DNA from: Aphanothece hegewaldii CCALA 016
GTDB lineage: Bacteria > Cyanobacteriota > Cyanobacteriia > Cyanobacteriales > Microcystaceae
Length of the DNA stretch: 64,000 nt
Assembly (NCBI RefSeq): GCF_003007785.1
Contig: NZ_PXOH01000003.1
Coordinates: 62,001 to 126,000 of the forward strand
Direction of reading: 5' to 3'
The notes beneath the pieces were generated by a model. That model did no database searches, was not told where the DNA came from, and was given only the letters and a program-made list of their open reading frames with translations. The translations under genes and the position numbers were made by a program. Below, piece by piece: positions 17,929 through 26,608 of the stretch (its first letter is position 1; each line of letters starts with the position of its first letter).

Positions 17929-18699
17929 ATGTTAAATGAATTTCGGAACCGCTATCCCAATGGTAGTCTAATTAGTGAATTATTAGAAATCGCTCACGGA
18001 AAATATATTGTCAGGGTTAGCGTACACATTGAAGGAGTGACGGTAGCAACAGGATTAGCCGCAGCAGATACGATAGAAGTAGCAGAAGATCAAGCAAGAG
18101 TTAGAGCGATCGCTTTACTCAACTTAGAACCTTTAAACATTTCAGAAACTCCAGCAACAAACGCTAAAGAACGAAATTCTAAAAAAACTGAAACCGTCAT
18201 TACTTCAAAAACAACGGTCAAGAAAACACAGCGTGAACCAGACAACGAAAAAGCTAAACCAGCCATTGTTTTAACTATAGAAGAACCAGAGGAAAAAGCT
18301 AAACCACCAATTGTTTTAACTATAGAAGAACCAGACGAACCCATCAGCGAACCTGAAGAACAAGACCTAACATTAGAAACAAAGGAAACTTTTTCTGATA
18401 CTTTTGAACCAGAAGACGAAGAAACACCCGTATTTGAAGAAGAAACAACACCACTTATTTTAGAGACCGAAGAAATAACGACTCAATCACCTGAACCGTC
18501 AAAAAAACCCTATAATGAACCGATGGACTATACTGAAGTAATTGATCGAACCAGTGTTGAAATGAAGCGTTTAGGATGGACAAACGATCAAGGAAAAGAA
18601 TACCTGATTAGTACTTATGGTAAACGTTCTCGCCAGTTATTAGATGATCAACAACTCATCGAATTTTTGCAATATCTAGAAAGTTTACCAACTCCTTAA
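17929..18699 (+). CDS. Cyanobacterial protein with dsRBD-like N-terminus and acidic linker
   Basis: 256 residues. Residues 1-66 look like a small alpha/beta fold reminiscent of a dsRNA-binding domain (LNEFRNRYPNG..., then YIVRVSVHIEGVTVATGLA, then ARVRAIALLNLE). Residues about 75-200 are a low-complexity, strongly acidic linker rich in E, P and T, with a 15-residue tandem duplication (KAKPAIVLTIEEPEE, then KAKPPIVLTIEEPDE). The last 55 residues (TSVEMKRLGWTNDQGKEYL, then YGKRSRQLLDDQQLIEFL) form a conserved helical module seen in cyanobacterial proteins linked to DNA or RNA handling. The function is unknown. Confidence 0.75.
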   Translation: MLNEFRNRYPNGSLISELLEIAHGKYIVRVSVHIEGVTVATGLAAADTIEVAEDQARVRAIALLNLEPLNISETPATNAKERNSKKTETVITSKTTVKKTQREPDNEKAKPAIVLTIEEPEEKAKPPIVLTIEEPDEPISEPEEQDLTLETKETFSDTFEPEDEETPVFEEETTPLILETEEITTQSPEPSKKPYNEPMDYTEVIDRTSVEMKRLGWTNDQGKEYLISTYGKRSRQLLDDQQLIEFLQYLESLPTP

Positions 18700-18702
18700 C
18701 AG

Positions 18703-18777
18703 TTCTGAGTCATCAGTTATCAGTAAACAGACTGGAATTTTTAACTGATTACTGATTACTGATTACTGATTACTGTT
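18703..18777. repeat. Heptanucleotide tandem repeat (ACTGATT)
   Basis: Between about 18743 and 18775 the heptamer ACTGATT is repeated about four times in a row. It is preceded by a degenerate inverted copy (CATCAGTTATCAGTAAACAG). This is a short tandemly repeated repetitive sequence of the type typical of cyanobacterial intergenic DNA. It abuts the clpP stop. Confidence 0.75.
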
Positions 18778-19375
18778 CATCGGGTGGATGAGACGCAGAA
18801 GGACGACGGTTAATCACTTGGTCAATGAGTCCGTAGTCTTTTGCTTCCTCAGCAGACATAAAGAAATCTCGTTCTGTATCTTCAACAATTTTGTCTAATG
18901 GCTGTCCAGTATGATTCGCCAAATGTTCGTTTAACAACTGCTTGAGATACAAAATTTCTTTAGCTTGAATTTCGATATCAGTTGCTTGTCCTTGTGCACC
19001 GCCGAGAGGTTGGTGAATCATAATACGGGAGTTTGGTAAACTCATCCGTTTCCCTTTTGCACCAGAACTTAGAAGAAATGCGCCCATACTCGCAGCTAGT
19101 CCGATACAAATAGTACAAACATCGGGTCGAATTTGGTTCATCGTGTCAAAAATTCCCAAACCGGCTGAGACAGAACCCCCAGGAGAGTTGATATAAAGAT
19201 AAATATCTTTTTCGGGGTCTTCTGCTTCAAGAAATAGCAATTGAGCAACAACAAGGTTAGCGAGTTCGTCAGTCACTTGTTGTCCTAGAAAAACGATACG
19301 TTCACGGAGAAGGCGAGAATAAATATCGAAAGCGCGTTCGCCCCGCCCAGAGGTTTCAATTACGGTAGGAATCAT
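18770..19375 (-). CDS. clpP: ATP-dependent Clp protease proteolytic subunit
   Basis: 201 residues from ATG 19375, giving the standard N-terminus [20 protein letters not shown]; an upstream ATG at 19438 would add 21 basic residues not usual in the family. AGCAGG precedes the chosen start. The catalytic triad is visible: Ser in [14 protein letters not shown], His in MIHQPLGG, Asp in [11 protein letters not shown]. ClpP forms a tetradecameric barrel that degrades substrates fed by ClpX or ClpC. Cyanobacteria carry several ClpP paralogues, and which one this is cannot be assigned here. It follows gmk in the same direction. Confidence 0.95.
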   Translation of the reverse strand: MIPTVIETSGRGERAFDIYSRLLRERIVFLGQQVTDELANLVVAQLLFLEAEDPEKDIYLYINSPGGSVSAGLGIFDTMNQIRPDVCTICIGLAASMGAFLLSSGAKGKRMSLPNSRIMIHQPLGGAQGQATDIEIQAKEILYLKQLLNEHLANHTGQPLDKIVEDTERDFFMSAEEAKDYGLIDQVINRRPSASHPPDEQ

Positions 19376-19449
19376 TGAGTGCCTGCTGATAATCACTGTT
19401 CTTCTTCGATTGTAAGCTAGTCTTCTGTGAGTTGACATTCAGGAGTCAG

Positions 19450-20004
19450 TTAAATAATTGACTCAATCTCTTTAATTAAGGCTGTAAGGGCGGTTTCTAG
19501 GTCATCATTGATGATTTGTCGATCGAACTCTTCTTTTAGTGCTATTTCTTCTTTAGCACGTTCTAGACGACGCAAAATAGCCGTTTCTGTCTCGGTTCCT
19601 CGCTGACGCAAACGATGATCTAATTCATCAAAAGAAGGAGGTAAGATAAAGATCCGAAAGGCTTTAGGGAAAGTTTGTTTAATTTGCTTTGCCCCTTCAA
19701 TTTCGATTTCTAGTAAAACCGATATATTTTGTTGTAGTTTTTCCTCGACCGCAATACGGGGAGTTCCGTAACAATTCCCCGCAAATTCAGCCCATTCTAA
19801 TAATTTTTCTTCTTGAATCATTTGTCCAAATACTTCTTTAGACACAAAATAGTAGTCTTTACCGTCTATTTCTCCTGCACGCGGTAAGCGAGTGGTCGCA
19901 GAAACAGAAAGATGAAGATTAGGATAACGTTCAAGAAGTTTATGAACTAGAGTTCCTTTGCCAACACCACTCGGTCCAGTGATGACAATCAGTTGACCTG
20001 ACAT
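19450..20004 (-). CDS. gmk: Guanylate kinase
   Basis: 184 residues from the second of two adjacent ATGs (20004; 20007 is equally possible). P-loop GPSGVGKGT near residue 10, GMP-binding [20 protein letters not shown], and late [16 protein letters not shown]. It phosphorylates GMP to GDP. It sits 30 bp downstream of the remA-like gene, a pairing conserved from Bacillus to cyanobacteria, and upstream of clpP; all three may form one operon. Confidence 0.97.
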   Translation of the reverse strand: MSGQLIVITGPSGVGKGTLVHKLLERYPNLHLSVSATTRLPRAGEIDGKDYYFVSKEVFGQMIQEEKLLEWAEFAGNCYGTPRIAVEEKLQQNISVLLEIEIEGAKQIKQTFPKAFRIFILPPSFDELDHRLRQRGTETETAILRRLERAKEEIALKEEFDRQIINDDLETALTALIKEIESII

Positions 20005-20037
20005 CATGAATAATTTAGATTAAATTAAGGTTGAAAC

Positions 20038-20304
20038 TTAATTATTATTCCCTTGTGGGTCTTTGCTGACAACAAAGCGATGGGCAACTGTTTCAGGTTG
20101 AATAGCTGAAAGAACAACGTGACTAGAGTCAGTAATAATGACTGCACGTGTTCGCCGACCATAGGTTGCATCAACGAGTCGTCCTTGTTCCTTCGCATCA
20201 CTAATAATGCGTTTAATCGGGGCTGATTCAGGGCTAACGATCGCAATAATACGATTAGCCGAGACGATGTTACCAAAGCCGATATTAATTAGCTGAATAT
20301 CCAT
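20038..20304 (-). CDS. RemA-like DUF370 regulatory protein
   Basis: 88 residues. The sequence [20 protein letters not shown], then [34 protein letters not shown] is the full DUF370/RemA signature. In Bacillus RemA is a DNA-binding activator of biofilm matrix genes that forms ring-like oligomers; a role in cyanobacteria is not established. The RPxxS-like R-rich central segment (GRRTRAV) corresponds to the known DNA-contact region. Promoter-proximal gene of a possible operon with gmk and clpP. Confidence 0.93.
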   Translation of the reverse strand: MDIQLINIGFGNIVSANRIIAIVSPESAPIKRIISDAKEQGRLVDATYGRRTRAVIITDSSHVVLSAIQPETVAHRFVVSKDPQGNNN

Positions 20305-20589
20305 AAGCTTACAATAAGGCGTACCTTTATAAGAAAGAATCGCGCTAGTGTGGATTATTTACCATGTTATCGATAAAAAGCGCGTTTTTCAAGGAAAAAA
20401 GTCATTTATGTATCTAAATATGTATTTTTTCAGTTTTTTACTTTTGCCTGTTATTGTGTAATGTTCTTTTAGCTAAAAGGCTTGTTGAAGTATAGCTTGA
20501 GGCCTATCTATAATTGATGGTATGCGGCAACCTACAGCCGTACTTGTTTTGCGATAAATACCTAGCTTTTTGAGAAAATTTTGTTACCT

Positions 20590-20997
20590 ATGTTGTATTA
20601 CGTCATCTACGATGGTCAATGTAACCTTTGTGCAACATTTACCCAACTCCTAGAAAAATTTGACCAAGGAAAACTTTTTCATTATGTTCCCATGCAAGAT
20701 GAAGATATTTTAAGAAAATTTGACATTACTGGACAAGATTGTCAGATGGGAATGATTTTAATCAATGGGGAAGATCCCGAACAACGATGGCAAGGTAGCA
20801 ATGCAGCCGAAGAAATTGTACGATTACTGCCCTTCGGACAAGTCTTTATTACCGCTTATCAAAATATACCTGGAATGAAAAAGCTTGGTGATGCGACTTA
20901 TGAACAAGTTCGGGATCATCGTTATGATTGGTTTGGTAAGCGTGAAACAACTTATAAATCAAGTTATCCTTTTGGCTGTGGCAATCCATCACCCTAA
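20590..20997 (+). CDS. DUF393 thiol-disulfide oxidoreductase-like protein (DCC family)
   Basis: 135 residues from ATG 20590; a TTG three codons upstream is less likely. The DCC-family motif YDGQCNLC begins at residue 7, giving a CxxC-type pair (Cys11, Cys14) in a thioredoxin-like context. LFHYVPMQDEDIL and MILINGEDPEQRWQGSNAAEEIVRLLP are typical of the family. Members are thought to be redox proteins, but substrates are unknown. The C-terminus is Cys- and Pro-containing (YPFGCGNPSP). Single gene. Confidence 0.88.
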   Translation: MLYYVIYDGQCNLCATFTQLLEKFDQGKLFHYVPMQDEDILRKFDITGQDCQMGMILINGEDPEQRWQGSNAAEEIVRLLPFGQVFITAYQNIPGMKKLGDATYEQVRDHRYDWFGKRETTYKSSYPFGCGNPSP

Positions 20998-21003
20998 AAT
21001 TAG

Positions 21004-21093
21004 ATATAGCGGTTTTCAAATAAATGAGGTACAGATGATATGTAGGGGTTTGGTCTTGGGACCCTATAGAATTTAATTTGAGAAATGCTATAT
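21004..21093. mobile_element. Possible 90-bp miniature inverted-repeat element
   Basis: The ends are imperfect inverted repeats: ATATAGCGGTTTTCAAATAA at the left (21004) and the reverse complement ATATAGCATTTCTCAAATTA at the right (ending 21093). In between is TGTAGGGGTTTGGTCTTGGG followed by ACCCTATAG. A related left end plus the inverted core occurs at 35156-35212. This looks like a non-autonomous dispersed element; no transposase is present. Confidence 0.6.
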
Positions 21094-21155
21094 AAATCTT
21101 AATCAAAAAAAGAGGCATTTTAATTAAGCCTCCATTAATTTTTTTTATTAACTTA

Positions 21156-21911
21156 TTAATCAATCATTGATTTTTCTTTATTTGTTTCTTCAACACTAAA
21201 AGATTCTTGAGTAGATGGCTCAAAAGGTCTACGCTTAGAAAAACCCCAAGCAAATAAAAGAGCAATTACTGTAATCATTAACCATTCTGGAGGGGCTAAA
21301 TTATCATCAAAAACTTTTAAAAATAATCGGAATCCCACCAAGCCAACTGTAATAAATCCCGCATCTTCTAAATAAACATATTCATCTAACCAACGAATAA
21401 ACCAACCTGCTAAAAATCGTAGAGTAATTACGCCAATCGTTCCACCGATGATAATCAGCAAAAGGTCGTCAGCGACAGCGATTGAAGTCGTTACACTATC
21501 TAAAGAAAACGCTAAATCTGTAAAAGCAATCATTGGAATAGCTTGCCATAAAGACGTAAACTTTAGATGATGATGGCCTGATGTATCATCTTTTTGATCT
21601 TCATCATTTTTAGAAGTAAAATAGTTAAAAACGAGCCATAATAAATAAATTGCGCCGATTAACTCAAATTGCCAATATTTGATCACCCAAGTAGCTGTTA
21701 AAATGAGAATAATGCGTAAAACATAGGCGACAACCAAGCCAATATTCAGGGCATCCCTTTGTAATTTAGTCCCTTCTAAGCCTTGAGCGATCGCAGCCAA
21801 AGCAACAGCATTATCAGCAGATAAAACAGCTTCAAGAGCAACCAAAACAAGGAGAATGAGAGGCGTTTTCAGGCTAAGGCTAAGAGATGAATCTAAAATT
21901 TGGTCTAACAT
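21156..21911 (-). CDS. TerC-family integral membrane protein
   Basis: 251 residues with seven or more membrane spans. The TerC motifs ALEAVLSADNAVALAAIA (N-terminal) and MIAFTDLAFSLDSVTTSIAVADD (central) hold the paired Asp/Asn residues proposed to bind metal. A His-rich loop (SGHHHLKF) lies between them. Relatives (YkoY/YceF/TerC) export manganese or calcium to metal-dependent secreted proteins; in phototrophs some affect thylakoid biogenesis. Substrate not shown by sequence. Single gene with an ATG at 21911. Confidence 0.9.
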   Translation of the reverse strand: MLDQILDSSLSLSLKTPLILLVLVALEAVLSADNAVALAAIAQGLEGTKLQRDALNIGLVVAYVLRIILILTATWVIKYWQFELIGAIYLLWLVFNYFTSKNDEDQKDDTSGHHHLKFTSLWQAIPMIAFTDLAFSLDSVTTSIAVADDLLLIIIGGTIGVITLRFLAGWFIRWLDEYVYLEDAGFITVGLVGFRLFLKVFDDNLAPPEWLMITVIALLFAWGFSKRRPFEPSTQESFSVEETNKEKSMID

Positions 21912-22106
21912 TAAGAATTATTATCAAAGACGAGATCGGATCAGGATATTGATTAGCCAATCGATAGCTACTCTTACAGTGTATTATTTTTTCTTTACAA
22001 TTATCTAGGGACAACCCCAAGAGAGCCCACCAAGATATAAAGTCTTGTAACAAGGTATTTTACAAAAGGCCAACGATCAAGCAAATTATTGATTGAATGG
22101 CTTTTT

Positions 22107-22112
22107 AAGGAG
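22107..22112 (+). promoter_or_regulatory. Ribosome binding site of psaM
   Basis: AAGGAG, a strong Shine-Dalgarno sequence, lies 9 bp before the psaM ATG at 22122. It confirms this very short frame as a gene. Confidence 0.85.
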
Positions 22113-22121
22113 TTATATACG

Positions 22122-22217
22122 ATGTCTATCTCAGAAACCCAAGTTTTCGTTGCCCTAGTGATTGCTTTGATTCCTGGTATCTTAGCTTTCCGTTTAGCGA
22201 CGGAACTTTATAAGTAG
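22122..22217 (+). CDS. psaM: Photosystem I reaction centre subunit XII
   Basis: 31 residues, beginning MSISETQVFVALVIALIPG and ending LATELYK, an almost exact PsaM. This single-span subunit sits at the trimer-forming side of photosystem I near PsaB and PsaI. It was missed by length filters but has a strong ribosome binding site and a clear terminator. Monocistronic. Confidence 0.97.
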   Translation: MSISETQVFVALVIALIPGILAFRLATELYK

Positions 22218-22242
22218 GTTTTCTTGTCTTAAGCCTCAAATC

Positions 22243-22274
22243 ACTAATCATCCCTTTGATTGGGGGTGATTAGT
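22243..22274 (+). terminator. Hairpin terminator of psaM
   Basis: ACTAATCA (22243-22250) pairs with TGATTAGT (22267-22274), extended inward by CCC/GGG. It starts 25 bp after the psaM stop. The downstream strand is A-rich rather than T-rich, so it may act mainly as a 3' stabiliser or work in both directions. Confidence 0.65.
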
Positions 22275-22380
22275 ATTGAGGAAAAAACACACTTGTCTAT
22301 CCCAGATGAGCGTCAAGAGCAGTAAAATGCTCTAATGTTTGATCCGATCAAGATGCTCGAAAATGCTATTGTGTCTAAAG

Positions 22381-22746
22381 ATGAAACCTCAACAGAAGAG
22401 ACAACCGATTCGTCAAAAACCTCGCCAAGCTGCCAAACGCTCTGAGACAAAACGAGTTCATCAAGGAATTGCGATCGAAGCTAGTCTCAAAATCGGCATG
22501 AATGTTATTCTCTCCATCGCTTCGGTGACTGCTCTCATCAAACTTTGGCCTTATCAAGAAATCCAACAAGCTAAATTAGCCGAAGTTCGTCGCGCTGTAG
22601 CAGAAAGCGAAATCAGAGTCGATCAATTACGAAATCAGTTAAACCGAAATTTCGATCCTGAACAAACTAAAAAACTGATGCAGGAACAAAGTTACCGAGT
22701 CGATCCCAATCAACGTCGAATTTTTTGGATGTATCAAGAACAGTGA
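22381..22746 (+). CDS. Small membrane coiled-coil protein (DivIC/FtsL-like layout)
   Basis: 121 residues from ATG 22381; an earlier in-frame start would add a short unrelated leader. Layout: strongly basic N-terminus (1-36), one membrane span (NVILSIASVTALIKLW), then a coiled coil (QQAKLAEVRRAVAESEIRVDQLRNQLNR), then a short tail YRVDPNQRRIFWMYQEQ. This is the arrangement of septal proteins FtsL, FtsB and DivIC, but the similarity is of layout only. It is conserved next to transport genes in other cyanobacteria to my recollection. It ends 26 bp before the ABC permease gene. Confidence 0.75.
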   Translation: MKPQQKRQPIRQKPRQAAKRSETKRVHQGIAIEASLKIGMNVILSIASVTALIKLWPYQEIQQAKLAEVRRAVAESEIRVDQLRNQLNRNFDPEQTKKLMQEQSYRVDPNQRRIFWMYQEQ

Positions 22747-22772
22747 TTTATTGAACGAGTCTCCCGAAAAGA

Positions 22773-23651
22773 ATGCAGTTAAAATCATGGTTTTGGGGTC
22801 AACAGGCGCGACAGTTTTACAAAAATAAAATGGCAACCCTTGGCTTAATTTTATTACTCATCATCATTTTGGGAGTTTTAGTTGGCCCGCTCGTAAATCA
22901 AACGCCGATCGCTCAAATTAATTTTAGTCAATCGACTTTACCCCCAAACTGGCAACATCCATTCGGTACAAACGATCTAGGACAAGATCAACTGGTAAGA
23001 GTCTTATATGGTGGTCGTATTTCCTTAACCGTCGGTTTAGCGGCGATGGTGGTCGCCATCAGTTTAGGAACCCTAATCGGGTCTCTAGCGGGCTTCTATG
23101 GGGGTCTGGTGGATAGTTTGTTAATGCGCTTAACCGATTTATTTTTATCATTGCCGCAACTTCCTTTATTACTACTCATCGTTTATCTGTTTCGAGATTC
23201 AATGAAAGCGATCGCAGGACCTGAAAAAGGAATTTTTATCCTAGTCGTTTTTTTAATTGGTGGCTTAAATTGGATGTCAGTCGCTCGCTTAGTACGGGCA
23301 AACATCCTAAAATTACGAGAAATGGAATTTATCGAAGCAGCAACCGCCCTCGGTGCCAACTCGCGTCGTTTAATTTGGGTGCATTTGCTCCCGAATGTCA
23401 TGGGAATTATTATTGTAGCGGCGACTATTGCGGTCGGAAATGGAATTATCACCGAATCTACACTGAGTTTTTTAGGGTTAGGATTTCCCCCAGATGTTCC
23501 AACTTGGGGACAAATGCTTTATAAAGCCAAAGATTATTTAACAACTGCCCCTCACATGGCTTTATTCCCTGGTTTAGCCATTTTTATTACCGTTTTAAGT
23601 ATTAATTATGTAGGTGAAGGATTGCGGGATGTCTTTGATCCAAAAATTTAA
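22773..23651 (+). CDS. ABC transporter permease (DppC/OppC-like)
   Basis: 292 residues with six predicted spans. PFGTNDLGQDQLVRVLYGGR near residue 66 is the OppC N-terminal signature, and the EAA loop EAATALGANSRRLIWVHLLP near 187 contacts the ATPases. The C-terminus is FLGLGFPPDVPTWGQML, then YVGEGLRDVFDPK. The family imports peptides, nickel or related solutes with a DppB-like partner, two ATPases and a binding protein; none of these is adjacent, so the substrate is unknown. Start ATG 22773, 26 bp after the preceding gene. Confidence 0.92.
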   Translation: MQLKSWFWGQQARQFYKNKMATLGLILLLIIILGVLVGPLVNQTPIAQINFSQSTLPPNWQHPFGTNDLGQDQLVRVLYGGRISLTVGLAAMVVAISLGTLIGSLAGFYGGLVDSLLMRLTDLFLSLPQLPLLLLIVYLFRDSMKAIAGPEKGIFILVVFLIGGLNWMSVARLVRANILKLREMEFIEAATALGANSRRLIWVHLLPNVMGIIIVAATIAVGNGIITESTLSFLGLGFPPDVPTWGQMLYKAKDYLTTAPHMALFPGLAIFITVLSINYVGEGLRDVFDPKI

Positions 23652-23736
23652 GGACAATTTTTAATAAAGTTATCATAATTTTTGTTCAATTTATGATATC
23701 CTCTTGTTTCAAATCATCACGAGCGAAACACATTAA

Positions 23737-24879
23737 ATGACTGCTAATTTAGTAAAAGTTCCTTTTGTTGATCTGACTTGGCAGCATCAACCCATTCTGA
23801 CAGATATAGAGCAAGCGATTCAAACAGTCATCAAACGGGGCGATTTTGTTCTGGGACAAGCTTTAGCAGAATTTGAAAACAGCTTTGCTCGTGCTTGTGG
23901 GGTGCAATATGGTGTAGGAGTAGCTTCAGGAACAGCCGCGATCGCAATGGGGCTACAAGCGTTAGGAATTGGCGCAGGGGATGAAGTTTTAGTACCAGCT
24001 AACACCTTTGTTGCGACATTGATGGGGGTACTCCAAGCGGGGGCGCAACCCGTTTTAGTCGATTCTAAAACAGAAACGGCACTCATTGATTTAGAATTAG
24101 CAGTTAAAGCGATTACACCCCGCACAAAAGCGATCATTCCGGTTCATCTTTATGGACAAATGGTATGTCCTAGACAACTCCTCGATTTCGCCCTCAATCA
24201 TAATTTACAAATTTTTGAAGATGCCGCACAAGCTCATTTAGCCAAAAACCAAGGATATACGGCGGGATCTATCGGGATTGCGGCCGCCTTTAGCTTTTAT
24301 CCGAGTAAAAATTTAGGGGCGTTTGGCAATGGCGGAATGTTAATTACATCAGATCCAACTGTAGCCGAAAAAGCCAAAACTTTACGAAATTATGGCGCAC
24401 CGAGTAAATATTTTCATACCGAAATTGGGACAAATAGTCGGTTAGATACCTTACAAGCAGCAATTCTTCAAGTTAAATTACCTCATCTTCCTCAATGGAA
24501 TCAATTAAGAAATCAAATCGCTCAGTTGTATGATCAGCTTCTTAAGCCTCTACAATCATTTGGAATTCAACTTATTGAAAATAAAAGCGATTTAGGACAC
24601 GTTTATCATCTTTATGTCATTCGTATTGATCAGACTTGTCCCTTACAACGAAAAGAAATACAAGAAGCACTAAGTCAAAGAGGAATACAAACGGGGATTC
24701 ATTATCCAATTCCTTGTCATTTACAACCCGCTTACTCTCATTTAGGATATCAACAAGGTGATTTTCCTTCATCTGAAATGTTATGCGAACAAATCCTCTC
24801 ATTGCCGATGTATCCTGGATTAAGCGCGGAACAAGTAAAATATGTTGTTGAACAATTATCTATAATCGTTGGTGAATGA
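23737..24879 (+). CDS. DegT/DnrJ/EryC1/StrS-family sugar aminotransferase
   Basis: 380 residues, full length. The PLP-binding Lys lies in FSFYPSKNLGAFGNGGM near residue 193; EDAAQAHLA holds the Asp that pairs with the pyridine nitrogen. The N-terminal VPFVDLTWQH and late GIQTGIHYPIPCHLQPAY match UDP-keto-sugar aminotransferases. It transfers an amino group from glutamate to a nucleotide-linked keto-sugar, yielding amino sugars for polysaccharide. It directly precedes the exosortase and export genes (27-bp gap), supporting an EPS role. Confidence 0.94.
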   Translation: MTANLVKVPFVDLTWQHQPILTDIEQAIQTVIKRGDFVLGQALAEFENSFARACGVQYGVGVASGTAAIAMGLQALGIGAGDEVLVPANTFVATLMGVLQAGAQPVLVDSKTETALIDLELAVKAITPRTKAIIPVHLYGQMVCPRQLLDFALNHNLQIFEDAAQAHLAKNQGYTAGSIGIAAAFSFYPSKNLGAFGNGGMLITSDPTVAEKAKTLRNYGAPSKYFHTEIGTNSRLDTLQAAILQVKLPHLPQWNQLRNQIAQLYDQLLKPLQSFGIQLIENKSDLGHVYHLYVIRIDQTCPLQRKEIQEALSQRGIQTGIHYPIPCHLQPAYSHLGYQQGDFPSSEMLCEQILSLPMYPGLSAEQVKYVVEQLSIIVGE

Positions 24880-24906
24880 ATTTTTTAAATCGTTTGATTG
24901 TAGCTT

Positions 24907-25812
24907 ATGCAAACTCCTATAACTTCGGCAACAGAACGCGATCGTAATCTTTTTATTTTTTTGGTTCTCGGTTTATTAGCTATACTTTATGGCCCACTGA
25001 TTGTTTACTGGTTTGATGGTTGGCTTAATAAGAGCATTAGTATTGAGCATGAATATTTCAGTCATGGTTTAATTGGTTTACCCTATGCGGCTTATATTAC
25101 TTGGCAACAACGCAAACAATGGCAGCGTTTACCCAATGTTTCTCATCCTTTGGGTTTAAGTTTACTCGTTTTAGGCGGTATTCTTTATTTCACTGGACTA
25201 TTTCAATGGGTGAATTTATCTTTTGTGATCATGCTTATTGGGGTGTGTCTGTGGCTTAAAGGAAAACCTGGGCTAAAATTGCAGTGGTTCCCCCTTTTAT
25301 TAGTTTTTTTAGCCACCCCTAACGAGATTCCTTATTTAATCACACCTTACACACTGCCCTTACAAAAATTTATTGCGAATGTAGCAGGATTTATTCTCCA
25401 ACAACTAGGATTTGAAGTTGCCGTACAAGGAATTCATTTAGCGGTACAAGGACAATTTGTCGAAGTTGCACCATATTGTGCGGGTCTAAAAATGCTTTTT
25501 ACAAGTATTTATGTGACGCTTTTATTATTACATTGGACAAATAGCTTAAAGAATAGAAAAAAAGTTTTTTTTATGTTAATAAGTGCCGTTATTATTAGCA
25601 TCACTGCCAATGTTTTTCGTAATGCAATCTTAGCGGGGTTACATGGAATTGAACGCAAAGACTTATTTGATTTGGTTCATGAAGGATGGGGCGGTGATTT
25701 ATATTCAGTATTAATGCTGCTAACCATTGTCGGACTCTTCCGCTTATTACAAAAATATGAAACAACCAACAAACCAGAACAAATGAAGGTGGAAGACAAA
25801 CAATATGAATAA
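24907..25812 (+). CDS. Cyanoexosortase (probably type B)
   Basis: 301 residues with about eight membrane spans. The exosortase catalytic residues are in place: Cys in VAPYCAGLK near 191, Arg in NVFRNAILAGLHG near 238, His in DLVHEGWGGDLYS near 258. Exosortases cleave and transfer proteins carrying PEP-CTERM tails at the cell envelope, usually in EPS producers. Type B is inferred from the following partner gene, whose start overlaps by 8 bp. A probable substrate is encoded at 60249-61328. Upstream is the aminotransferase; downstream are export genes. Confidence 0.92.
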   Translation: MQTPITSATERDRNLFIFLVLGLLAILYGPLIVYWFDGWLNKSISIEHEYFSHGLIGLPYAAYITWQQRKQWQRLPNVSHPLGLSLLVLGGILYFTGLFQWVNLSFVIMLIGVCLWLKGKPGLKLQWFPLLLVFLATPNEIPYLITPYTLPLQKFIANVAGFILQQLGFEVAVQGIHLAVQGQFVEVAPYCAGLKMLFTSIYVTLLLLHWTNSLKNRKKVFFMLISAVIISITANVFRNAILAGLHGIERKDLFDLVHEGWGGDLYSVLMLLTIVGLFRLLQKYETTNKPEQMKVEDKQYE

Positions 25813-26533
25813 AATTAAACTAGGATGGCAGCCATCAAAAAATCAGAATCAGACATTAAAGTATTTTTCATTTTCTCAATGGATTCTTTTAGGATTCTTA
25901 CTGTTACTAATTATCATGGGGGCTATCCCTAACTACTTGAGTAATAAATGGAGTTGGGCGCAGCCTCCTCAAATTCAAAATATTAAATATATAAAAAATT
26001 TGAGTAAAACGGGATTAACCCTCCCAAGCTATCAAGAAGTTAAACAAGAACAGTTTAGCTTAGGAAATCAAGAATGGTCGGCTCAACTCTTACAAAAACA
26101 AGAACAATCTTTAGTATTGTTTCTCATGCCACAGGATTATTATACAAATTTGCCAGAAACAGAATGGCTCGATTTAAAATATCTTGAAAATTGGAAAATA
26201 GATTCTCAAAAAAACATTACCGTACCCATTCAAGAGCAATCATCCTCTTATTCAGTTGTAGCGCGTTATTTTAAAGCATGGGCTAAAACCACATTTATAA
26301 TTGTTCAATGGTACGCTTGGCCAAGCGGAGGAAGTTATTCATCTCATGATTGGTTTTGGCAAGATCAAGGCGCACAATTGAAGCGACAACGTTTACCTTG
26401 GATTGCTGTTAGCCTGAAAATTCCAGTAGAGCCAAATACTGTCCCTAAAACAAAATTATCTGAGATTAAAGCGATCGTTAATGAAGTTCAAACTTCTTTA
26501 GAAAAACAAGTTTTTAATCGCTTACAATCATAA
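25805..26533 (+). CDS. Cyanoexosortase-associated protein (type B system)
   Basis: 242 residues. One N-terminal membrane span (ILLGFLLLLIIMGAIPNYL) is followed by YLSNKWSWAQPPQI, a segment I associate with the cyanoexosortase B system partner, and a periplasmic domain containing YFKAWAKTTFIIVQWYAWPSGG. Its role is unknown; the family always accompanies the sortase. The start codon overlaps the exosortase gene by 8 bp, so the two are translationally coupled. Confidence in the family is good, in the B subtype moderate. Confidence 0.85.
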   Translation: MNKIKLGWQPSKNQNQTLKYFSFSQWILLGFLLLLIIMGAIPNYLSNKWSWAQPPQIQNIKYIKNLSKTGLTLPSYQEVKQEQFSLGNQEWSAQLLQKQEQSLVLFLMPQDYYTNLPETEWLDLKYLENWKIDSQKNITVPIQEQSSSYSVVARYFKAWAKTTFIIVQWYAWPSGGSYSSHDWFWQDQGAQLKRQRLPWIAVSLKIPVEPNTVPKTKLSEIKAIVNEVQTSLEKQVFNRLQS

Positions 26534-26608
26534 CTCGTAACTATTGACAAGATAGAAAGAAGATCCGAGACTTGAACCATTACTCTTATCAAGAGCAGGT
26601 CAATCGTG

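Noticed and set aside
20025-20276. 83-codon frame overlapping the remA-like gene
   Set aside because: It is out of frame with the well-supported DUF370 protein and carries no domain.
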